From Acanthaster planci (lineage: Eukaryota > Echinodermata > Asteroidea > Valvatida > Acanthasteridae), in contig NW_019091424.1 of assembly GCF_001949145.1 (NCBI RefSeq), positions 675,337 to 739,336 of the forward strand: a stretch of 64,000 bases of DNA. Direction: 5' to 3'. The notes under the pieces were generated by a model, which saw only the letters and a program-made list of their open reading frames with translations, searched no databases and was not told where the DNA came from. This document shows, one piece after another, positions 26,501-38,500 of the stretch (positions are counted from its first letter, which is position 1; every line of letters starts with the position of its first letter). The position numbers and the translations under genes are program-made.

Positions 26501-29500
26501 CTCCGTGTTGTGAATGTCTTATCGAGAATTTATTATTGACGCGTGCCCAGCATATGAAATTTCCTCTTGGACTTTTGCTTTTATCGAACGATTTTAAGCC
26601 ACGCAGCGCATTTTTTCTTCTTTATTTCAAAGAAGAAAACATAACCGTGACGACGACACTGAAACACAACCGAACGCCCTTTCTTCAAAAATCAGGAACA
26701 CGAACAAAGAGCTAGAAACAGCATGTTAGTGCAGACACTCGTATGACGTCCTTGAGTTGATTTGGAAATTCTTAGGTATTTATCCCTGAGTTTGCTTCAG
26801 GCAAGTACGAATACAGAGCGAAATTTGAGCTACAGAGATATTTAAAATGTTAACCGTGAAAGGTCCTGTTTCCACTCGTCGGGGGAAAAAGGGGCAAGTA
26901 TTTCCACAAAATATACTCAATGCCAAAAAGTTTTTCGTTTCATTAAAATTGTACCGAAAGTCTAAAACAAGGCATGTTTCGTTCTGGAGAAACAAGTATG
27001 GTTTTACTCTGGGATGCCAAAGAGATTTCATCACTACGTGTGGATTGTTGTAGACGTTAAAAACGGATCATCACTGGTTGATATACGTGCCTCCTCACAG
27101 CTACGAGCTCGTGCCCGGAGATTGCAGCGAAATACAAACATGGAACATTCGTCGTCTGCCTCGCCTCTACAAACACTCGCCTCAAACCGATTGGAGTAAA
27201 CAGTAATTGCAATTTGGATCAGGCTACTCCTTGCAATTAGTAACTAATCCAAGCGGATTGTGATTTTGGGCTTTTCTGTCATCCGTAGATCACGATTTCA
27301 TGCAGCCTGTCCGTGCCATCTATACTTGGTTTCATCCACGTCACTTGTCGGGAATGCGCATCACAAGTACACGCTATGCTCTTATTTTAGTTGACGACTC
27401 GAAGGAAAACACCACTGGGGTAGAGGGGGCGGCTGTTTTTATGGTGTAGGCCTAAACACTGTGAGGGAAAATAAGGAAAAGGGATACTTAGGAAAGGGAG
27501 GAAACTTATCAGTCGGTCAAATTGTTTTGTTTAGTTTGCAACTCGTAATTCTGCTAACGAATTGAATAGAACGAGACTATTTCTCTTCAGAATGAATATG
27601 CTGTTGAATGACATTTGCTCTTATTGCCCAAAATGTCCTGGTTACTGTCTCTCATAGAACACAGAATGCAGTGTCCAGAGAAATGACGAAAACACTGAAG
27701 TTATTGAACAGCATATCAATGATATATTCACAGTACTTCGGGAGCGCCTTTTGCTTCATACAGTTTCCATACTAGCTCGATATACCGGATTACCTGGACT
27801 CATCAGCTGAAGTGATCAATGTTCGATATTTTCTCGCTTAAACCACATCAGCTGAGTGTCCCCCTTTGCGGGGAATTCTGCCACCCATGGCAACCAATCT
27901 CATTAAATGGCACCAATTCCCTTGAGATTCGAATTTCGTCACGACATACAGCCGTTGCCATGACAAAATGAGATCAGTTTAATCCTGTTGAGAACATCGT
28001 GCACCCACCGTAGTTGCTGGATTAAATTTCTAGCCTTAAGGATGTGAAAAGAAGATGTCAAGAAAGGGACGGGTGATACCGATAATCGCTTTATGGAGGA
28101 TTTTTGGACGTGTTTCCCAAAGCCTTTTTAGGGCACACGTCGCTGGCATACTTCGGCTGGGGGCAGTTGTTGAATGTTCTGTAACATACTGGTATCTGTC
28201 AGGAATATTATTTTAGGCTAGTATTGTTCTTTTGCCTCTAAAGTTCAGTGACATGATGATTAAAAGTTTCTACATTATAAGAAAGTAGAATAAGTATGCT
28301 CGCTTAATGCGTCAAAGGTGAAGGAAGTATTTATTTATCACAAGTCATGTGGCATGATATACACATCCAACACGATCGCTGGAGATGACATTTTGCACTA
28401 TGTGCACATTAATACGGGCGATTCACAATAGTGCGCCTCCAAGAGTTTGAAACGCGTTGGCCAATCACGATGCGCGATATCTGTAGACCCAATGCGCGTT
28501 TTAAAGGGTGGACAGATTTCTCGGGTTGTGATCGGCCAATACGTTGCAAACTCTTGGAGGCGCACTATTGTGAATCACCCGTATTTTCATTAGAAGTGTT
28601 GTCTTTCAGTATTTTGTTACTGCATACTCAGATTGTCTGATTTCTTGTTATCAAAGGAAAAAATTGTCACACATTTAATTCGGCTAGGATCCGAACCCAT
28701 GACCTACAATTTACTGGGAGAATAAAACTCAGTTGGTTTATATGCAGGATGACACCCTTAGAACCCCCCCCCAAAAAAAAACAGCGATGATAAAACAAAC
28801 CCATACCTGCTTTTCTTAGAATAACTGAAACCATGTCGTCTTCTTTGCACATTATTGGTCAGTATGTACTTCGGGTTTCGAGACAGCCTGCTTTGTGCAC
28901 GACCCCACGGGAAACTCTCTTGCTTCCAGTAGCCGGTCGAGGGTACTTCAGAATCTTGAAATATTCTGCATTTTGCCTCAAGCCATGGCCACTCAGCCCA
29001 TTTCTGACCGACACAGCTTGTCTTTATTGCGTATTTAAGTGCTACAGAATGTCCCTGCTCACAGAACGAGCAAACAGCTCAGGGGCGAGATGGTATTCTA
29101 AATTCTTAATTGTTTAAAGTCTGACGGCTTCATCTTGCGCAAAATAACAATGTACAGGCGTAACAAATTTCAAGAAATAACACACATCAAGCATTTTCAA
29201 TTTTTTTTCCCAGTTGATTAGTATAAAGATTAGATTTGATTTTACGAATCCTGTGCTGGAAAGTAACCAACGTTTTATTTGAATGGTCTTTCCTTGAGAT
29301 TTTGCGCGTGATTTTCAATGAACGATTTCCTCAGAAACAGAGAGTGTGCTATTTCCGTCTTGAGCAAAGCGGTAGCAGCTCAGAATCCAATTGCGAGTTC
29401 TTCCATCACGCGTGGAATCCGACCCATCAAAAAGGAGACGCTCGATAGGCAAAGAAAAACCCTTCCTTGAATTATAAATTCCATTTCCGTGTGTAGAAGG

Positions 29501-32500
29501 AAAGAGTGTGTGCGCCGGCAATACTGCTGTGCATAAACCGTCCCGTCGACGGAATAAGTATGTAACTCGGAGTGCCAAATCGTACTGCCTCTCTCAAGCA
29601 GCGCTCCGTTGGCCCCGGGGGCCATGCTCCTTATAGACAGAGAGGGACTTTAGATCGCAAGCGTGGCTCTGACTTAAGGGAGTTGAAATTAATAGCTGGG
29701 ACGACCGAGGGGGAGCGGTGTTTTTTTGCGTCGGCAGGGGCCAAATCGCACCTATGATCAACCGGGCCTGGGGTCGCTATCGCGCTCTGAACGGAACTTT
29801 AAGATAAAAGAACGAAATTAGTAATCACCACTTAAACAATCGGCAGGGCCAAGGAAAGTGTTTAAAATCAGTGTACGCAGAGTGACCCCTTTTTGGCACT
29901 GTGTTTGAAACCCGATTTTTGACTGCGCAAAAGCGTCTTATGGAATGTTGAGCTAAATTTTCTAAACAATATGCACCGTTATCGTGCAATTCATTTCATG
30001 TAGGTTACGCAACATGAACGCGAACGCTACAATTTTTTATCGCATAAGCATGCGCGGACGTCAAATGCCTGTTTGAACGTTTAGATGCGCGCCTCACACA
30101 AAAACGTTCACCTTCCAATGAACGCTAAAAGGACAGATCAATCACATCCAATTAATCTCTCAAAATAGGTCATCATAAACCCAGCATTAAAAAACCCAAT
30201 CGCATAACCTTTACACTTTCCAAAATGTCCATTTCATATCATGAGCGAATGTTCAATGCATTATTTTAATCCTTCCGAAACAGTTGCAGTTTCTCACGTT
30301 TGGATCCAACGTGAAATTCACGTTTCACGTATTGGACGTCCGTGCGACGTGCAAGAATCAATGACGTCAGCAGGAGCCCGCACTTTTTTCACGTTCTTGT
30401 TTACGTAGAACGTGCAACTAAACCTCTCTAATGCTAATGACGATGATTTTTTTTACATATGAAATACTAAAAAAAAAATAGCAATCGTTGACAAGTCGAT
30501 GATAGAGTGTTTGAAATAATAGTTGTATCATGACGATAAGATTATTCTTATGTAAGAAACAAACGTTCAAAAGGAAGGGAAAATAATCTGCAATGCATCC
30601 TGCCTACAGTGGATTTCATCCACTAAATCGAATTTGCATTGTAGATTCATACGATACGAGCGCTGCAATTTTCATTTGCTTCAACGAAAAATAAACCTGA
30701 TGCAATAATACAAGTTATAAAGACCGTGGAAAACAACGCTGAAGGCATTTCACTTTGCAGCTAAATCCATACTGCGCCTGTCAGTCCGACAGGCCTGAGC
30801 CGTTTGTACAAACAGCCCTTGTTTTCATTAAGCTATAATTCTCGAAGAGGCATCCCACCTCCTGCCACTAAATGCAGCGACAATGTCACAATGACGTCAC
30901 CACCTCGCAGCCAGCCAGCAGGTATTTTCTTTGGCTACCCTCTGAACACCCGGTTGGAAGCCGCGTTTCAAAAGATACGCGGCGCCCGCTTGAAATATGA
31001 TTTTCTCTTGGGCGAGCTTTGAAATTAAACGCAGCGAATGCCCCTGAGCCACTAGGCACAATGGCGGAGGGCGAGGCTCCGCCGTCCACATAAAAAGGTA
31101 TTTAATTTTAACGGAGGAGTTGTTATTGTGCGTGCATGACAAGCTTTTTTCGTCCTGGCTGGCCTTAATGTCATGTCCCGTCGTTCATTTAACTTGTTAC
31201 ATTAACCACAAGGGAAAATTTGTGATAATAATTTTAGTCCTGATAACAAGAAAACCAATCAAACGGGTGAAGTAACCTTTCTTCGCATGTTTATTTTATC
31301 AATAAATTTAATTTGACTTAAAGAGGTGAGTGAAGCACATGGAACTGATAAAGTTATAAATCTGTCTTATATTTTAACGAAAACGTATAAGTAGTCACCA
31401 GCAACTCCAGCTACACGATGCGGTACATTCAGCTTCAAAGTATTCTGCAAGGTGACGACATGTAAAAACGCTGAATGATTAACTGAGATATTCAAATTCA
31501 ATGAGTAATTTCAAAAGAAAATCTGACCTGGGAGATGAATTTTGCGTTTTATAATGTGGGCGAATCACAATAGCGCGCCTCCAAGAGTTTGCAAATCTGT
31601 CGACCCTTTCCAACGCACATTGGGTCGACAGATTTCGCACATTGTGATCGGCCAACGCGTTAAAAACTCTCGGGGCGCGCTTTTGTGAAACACCCGTATT
31701 GAATGAATATTGCATTTCACAATTTACAATTTAGTTATTTTTCGAGTAATGTTGACGTCTGTTAGACCCATTTTCATAGTTGACGCAACTTAATCATTTG
31801 TCTCACGCTCAGTTACAACCATTGTCAGGTTGCTCGTGAATGGTAGCGTTGATCAGGAAGGGGAGACCTCTTTAAGTTTAGCATTTGGAAAAAAAATGAA
31901 AGTCGCAGAAGTCTGATGTATAGTTTCCAAAGTCTCTAATGAATTGGTCCATTCTTTCCCGCAAAAAAAGCTCAGAAAAATAAAATTAGTTTGTTGTTCA
32001 CCTGAATTTCTGAATGTCTTAGAGAGCTTTTTCTATTGCATTATATACAAAGGCTTTATAGTTGAAGCATTTAAATTTTGTTGACAAAACTGTGGACAGA
32101 AGACGGGGGGATTCAGAACCCGCTCAAGCTTTCAAATCCATACTTGGTACCACAGAACGTTAATCCTAATATTCTGCATGTAGTATTCCTCTGCTCATGC
32201 ACAGCGAGTCTTCCTACGCTTTCGATTACTTCATCATGTGCACTTCAATATTTTTTCAGCCAGACTAGTTTACGGTGGAAGCAAACAGTGGTAAACGAGT
32301 AAAATAGATCGTGCGAGCAAATACAATCTGACGGAGTTCTGACGGAGTTCTCACTTTGAGGACTGGATTAACATGGGTGATCCATAGCTACCTTGTAAGC
32401 TCAGACAGCTCATTGATTCCCATACGTGTGTTAAAAAGCCAGAGTTTTTGCACTCCGTCGAGCTCCAACGCCATGCTTTTCATGCATTGACCTACTTGCT

Positions 32501-35500
32501 CTTTACTGTATTGAATTTTCTGGAATGCCGTGCAATCACCTCTGTGAGGCAATTGACGGACTTCGAATGTCGCATGGTATTCTGAAATAAATTAGCGATA
32601 TTAATTTCAATCCTCAAACATTTTCCAGTTTGATAATACAACATTGTATTCACGTTAACGTTCGGCTTAGGAATAGTTTGAGATATTTTCAAAACGTTCG
32701 TCGCAATTGATGATAGAAGCTTTATAAAGACCCATCTTCCCTTTGATCTCCCTTCCAGTTTCTGTACCAGGGTGAACTTTCACGTTGAATTTGTGCATCT
32801 CTCGTTAACCGATCTCTCGCACTTTCTCATCATTTCATCTTGGCCACACATATCAGTTTCTGTCTGAACAGCCTGAAATTTCCCCGTGTCAAAGATGCCT
32901 CCCCGTGACCCGTTAATGCCTTCGATCAAGACATCGCAGAAGATGGATTAGGATGCTTAAAGCGATGAGTAATTCACTCTGAGCAAAGGTTGGCTGGCCA
33001 GTCGCTTCCATCGCAGTGTCTGCCTGTAACGTAACTTATCAGGCAGGTGCATTGGGTTTGACAATGATACTTCTTCGTGCCAGGATAAAACTTTGCCCTT
33101 CTGTGATCTCACCACACTCTTTGTGACATTTGGGGAGAAATTTGAATTGATGTAATCTTCTAGGTCATGGAGTAAACAGTGCTTTTTTAAATAAAAGATC
33201 TTACTCAAAACGTTGAGGTTAAACTCAAATATTAAAAACTACGCGTTGAAGTAAGAGAACACATTTTGGTAACTAATATTTATAATCAGTTTGCATCCTG
33301 CGAAGGTATCGTAAATTATGAAATCTGTCATAACCCAATACATGGATCTTTCAGAGGAAAACATTTCTAAGGGCAAATCTATATGTGACTATAATTATGA
33401 TGAAAACTAAAATGAAAGTACTAAAATTATCACTAACGATCATTGATGGTGATTGAACAATGGCGATTTTATGACCATAGCTTCCTTTCACAGGGAAACA
33501 CAGCGGATTTTTTTGGCATAAAATGTCGTCAGTGACGACCTGGTTCTATCTTCTGGTGCAGCCCTGAGTGCTCCACACACAGTTTGCTTATGGCGGAAAG
33601 CTGTGCATTGCTCGTGCGCAAGGTAATTTCTTATTGCTGTGTCAACACACTCTGATTGCTCAGTACGTTTGCGCAGTGTCGTCTTTCGTTGTAAGCACTC
33701 GTTTGCCCGCAGTCTACACCATGATACATTGTAGCTCCGCCTGCACTTCACAGGAACATCTAATGGGCGTTTTTTCTTAGAAATTTCGTAATTGCTCCAT
33801 CGATTGCAGGGTTCCATTCCAAATGCATAATAGAATCTTCATATAAAGCATTCCAATTACTGTTAATTGCCCCAAATTAATTCTCACCATTGATACTGAT
33901 AATATCCGATCCAAGATCGGCTACATACTCCTATACCTACTGACAGAACAAAACGGAATTTCACTTTAAAACACCGTTCGTGAAAAAGGTACAACGCTCC
34001 ATGATATATGACGTTCATCTGGTATGATCTTAATACACCCACTCACTGCAGACCATGGGACGCATACTAATGCCTCGTCCTATCATACATGCAATCTTAA
34101 GAAGTGTGAACGTGATAGAAATCCTAATCCACCTAAAGAAATTGAACATATTCAAGAGAGTATAAGTTTTTCCTTCTAAACAAATGAGGAGTAGGCCTAA
34201 GTTATTTTAGCAGGATCATATTTTCATACTTTCTCAAATTAGTTTTCTAATACTTCTAAAAACTTCGAATTGACGTAATGCTTGGAATTGAAGTGTGTTC
34301 TCTCCCACTACTTAATAGCATAACTGAGACAATAAAAAGATCTCTATGAACAATTGTTAAACAGAAAAGGGCAATTACTGTGATATTGTTCAGTTGGAAA
34401 ACAAAACGTGATGTAAAGGTATACTGTTTTATAAGCTAAGTATCGTCAGACCTATCGTCATACCTATTAACATTATCACGTAAAGAATCGTCGATTTTAT
34501 ATTTCTCTTTTCAAGAAGGCCGTTTGGGGTGTATGACATTTATTGCATGAGGTATTTCCAGCTTGGTTTTTTTAGCTCTTGCGTGGGGACTTGGATAAAC
34601 TCCATCTTGACTAGCACTTGTCAATGTGCCCTGATAATGTAATGGTTTTGTCACAATCGCTGTGCTATGTAGAAAAAAACCAGGTACATCGGAAAGCGAT
34701 ATGCAAAAAGTTAATTTTACACAGTGCAGGTTTCATGTGGTTATCTTCTTGTGTTGGAAGTCATGCTAGAACATAAGTGTCTCGTATGCACAAGTTCGAG
34801 CAAAGCCGTGTCAATTTCGTGTGCTTTTCTAGCGAAGTTCACGAGGTAACACTATACCGTCATTGATCCCCTCCAGTCGGGAATGTAACGACTGTTGGTT
34901 TCAACTCTGCAAAGTTCATTGCCCATGCGCTGAGAAATAAGACAGCGCGATATCAGTCATTAGCTGGTAGGAACTGAACGAAAAACTGGTATTTATAAAT
35001 ATGTAAGCAACTGAGTTTCGGGTTATCGTCATGATTTATACACTCTCATAAACCGAGAATTATTCATTACTGCTTTGCATGAATCACCAAACCATAAACT
35101 ATTGATGTTGAAGTGCTGACTTGCGCGAACAGCCGGTGTTTGTAAGTCAACGCTGTTGACAGCACCGAAGTCAAAGCATGGCAAAATTTAAGCTGGGACT
35201 TTGTCGATCGCCTCCTGCATTGCCAGAAACGGAATGATGCGAGTGTGAATCATATTTACCTTCGACTCATAGCGAATGAATCACGCAGAATCCTCAGCTT
35301 TACTGACAATATTGCGTGTGAATAATTATGATATATTTGTCAATGTAACGTTAAAGGTGGAACATTTGTACGCGTACAACCATGCTTTAGAAAATGTAGC
35401 TTCCAACATTTGAAAATAAAGTAGTTCAAATATGTTGCGCGGCAAAAAAATGAAATCGACCACAACATAATGGAAAATGTATGTTTTCTCTTGCATACTT

Positions 35501-38500
35501 TTTTCCCCCTTTGTACTTCTGGAAACCATATCAAACAACATGAAGATCAAAGGAAAAATAAAAGCATATGAACATATCGCAAAGGAACCCACCTCTCTTT
35601 CTAGGCCTTCCTAGATGTAAACTGTGTTTAATATTTTGTTACAAAGCTTCATACAGATTCTATATCTCTGTTGTGCAACCGACATTCCTTTAATAAAATC
35701 CTGGCACTCCTAATAGCTGCTTGAAATTGCAGATATTTATGCGATGCAACAATCTTACAATCATGCCAAAAGAGTTGGAAAAACGACAGACAAAACTTAG
35801 ACTGTGATCAAAAGGCATTGGCATAACAAGCAGGCACACGCCATTCCATTCAGTAAAGTGAAGAAATTCAAAACGCCCATCAAGGAAGTGTACATTTGCT
35901 TGGAAAATAAACATTGATCAATACATTATGCAAAGCGAGCACGTGGAAAATGGTCGACATTACAGGCATACGAGAACAACTTTACGAACATTTCCACCTG
36001 ATCGTTATTCTCGACGTGATTGATTGCGTGTCGATAGTATTGTAAACGGGATTTTGGATTCATGTTTCATTGTTTTCTTGGAAAAAACCTCATTATAACT
36101 ACTTCAGCGCTGTTGAAAATATTAATTTGACGACACAGTGAGGACCTAATGCATAGGATCTGGTGCTTAGTGCGCACTGATCACAGGGAACTCCATCAGC
36201 ATGGTCGATGTACAAACGATATCCACACTCGACAAAGTGTAAAATAGCCCTAATTACCACGCAGTTTAATACGTTGTTTGAAGTTCGTAAAAATTTACAC
36301 GGAACAGCCGTTGTCTGAACGTAGGCTGGCCATTGATTTGCCTCCCGAGCGACGAGGAGAAGGCGATATCACTGGGATTCAATGCCGTCATATTGACTTT
36401 TGTCTCGCGATTTGGAGCAAAAGGATAGCTTGTTCCCTCCTCCATATCACACGAAGGATAATATAGACAGCCACGCACGGCCAGATTACATATATACACA
36501 GTGGTGATCAGCGACGAGGTTGGCAATAAATGCAGAAATTTATGGGAATCACCCCGGCACGAGATACGTTTACGCGAGTGTGGGGACTTTCAATATTCCT
36601 GTATAAACAAAACCTTATATAGGTCGGCTTTAGTTGCAGACAATTTTACTGGTGAAAATACCGCTACAAATGGCAAGGATGCGCCCTGTTGGGGTTTCTA
36701 AGAAGCTGTATTCAGTCCAAAAATGATATCATGGTAGAAAAGAATTGCTAGGATCTTACAAAATTTCGGTTTATAATAGACTGTAGTGACCAACCATAGC
36801 AGATTGACATGAAAGAATTTTTAGTTGAAATTCCCCCCCCCCCGTGACTGGGTGCAATAAATGGAAAATTCAGGGCACTCTATACATATATATTTAAAGT
36901 TATATTCAGTGCAGCCAGCAAGCCTTGCTACAAGGGTTAGGCGCATTTCGGAATGTAAGTGGTCGATCGATCGCTCGGCGGGGAAGATTATATGTACCAC
37001 GGCATTCTGTAAATCATTTCATGAAAAAGGGAAAGGTTTCCTGGGACGTGAATACTATGCATGTGCACAGATTGACTTTGCATTAAATGCATGTTTTTTC
37101 AATGAACTGGAAAAGGTTTGGCCAGTGCATCAGATTATATACATCAGATCTGCCAAACATGCCGTGTACTCCTTCCCGAGGTCAGGCATTACCACACAAT
37201 ATATTGAAAAAAATTAAATGAACTGAAGGTTCATTTTAATACGTTTTAATCATAGTGTGGTAATGCCTGACCTCGGGAAGGAATACGGCATGTTGGCAGG
37301 TCTAATACATGCATATAATATTATTTGATCATACTCGAAAAATAAACAGGCTTTTTGTCTTTTAGTCTTTCAGTTTTAACTACCAATATTCTCCCTGTTA
37401 TTTTCTCTCCAGAAACCCGCGAATCAAAACTGGGCTCCAACACATCACTATTACGAACCTTTAAGTACACAACCGTTGCTGGCCTTATCATCCATATAAC
37501 AGCCTGTGTGTGGTATTTTTTAGCCTGCGATGGTTGGCATGATGGGCTCCCTAATGCGTGTCAAAATGACAGCTGGGCCTTGAACTTCGACCTTGGTAAG
37601 TAAAAAATGTTTTCGTCGCAATGCCCTTAGTTTCCATGTATTTTGGGATTTTGAAAGGATATATGTACACTTTACATGTATACTAATAATTATATCAAAT
37701 ACGTGGTTTAATGTTTGTGCGTAAACCTATTGCTTCGCCGTAACCATAGGACCAAGACCGACCTGGACACGAAATTATAGCCTATGACTATTTCATGGGA
37801 ATATGGCATTTAACACCGGAATAATAAGCTCTCGTTCATAGTATAACCACAAGAGAGTACATTAGAGGTTTTAATATTGTGTTATAACACGTTGTACCTG
37901 CACGTGACCCTTGCGCTATTTCTGGATCCCAACGTGCACAGTGATCGCAATAATCACAATTAGTCTGTGGGGAATTTTGTTTCGTCGTATACGATATTAA
38001 TACGGGCGATTCGCAGTAGTACGCCTCCAAGAGTTTGCCACGCGTTGATCAATCACTTTGCGCGAACTCTGTCGACCCAATGGGCGTTTGAAAAGGGTCG
38101 ACAGATTTCGCTCCTTGTGGTGTGGTTGTAAACTTGTGGAGGCGCACTCTTGTGAAACGCCCGTATTAAGGTCATTGGTTATGTATGGGCCTGTATGTGT
38201 TGTGAGTTTTTAATGATTAAGACTTACTCATCATGTGCAATCATCAGGATTCTTTGGAAATCATAATTATATGGATACCCCTGATTGGTGGAACCGTTTT
38301 GAGTGCATAGCTTCGATTCACCAGTTGAAACGTTTAGTTGACAACTGGGGGCGCCGTCGCTGTGATGTCATCTAAGGCGTACGTCACGTACTGCCCGGTC
38401 GAAGTTTTCCCTGTCCAATTATGAACCAAAAAAACGCAGCTCCCTGAAAATATCTGTGCTGGGAGGTTGCTTATTGATTTCCTGAGAGGTATCGTACTTT

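Larger units (their letters stand above)
11528..37412 (+). other. CNGK intron 1 (25.9 kb)
   Basis: This large intron separates S4 from S5 of repeat 1. No exon with matching phase and channel homology was found in it, and no second gene is supported. It holds MITE copies (19.6, 28.4 and 31.6 kb), a gapped foldback element (25.4-25.8 kb), a second foldback (37.1-37.3 kb), a dispersed repeat with a short ORF (19.8 kb), a SINE-like relic (28.7 kb), a 36-bp palindrome (26.1 kb) and four CRE octamers. Open frames of up to 180 codons (14825-15367, minus) have no recognisable domain. Confidence 0.8.
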
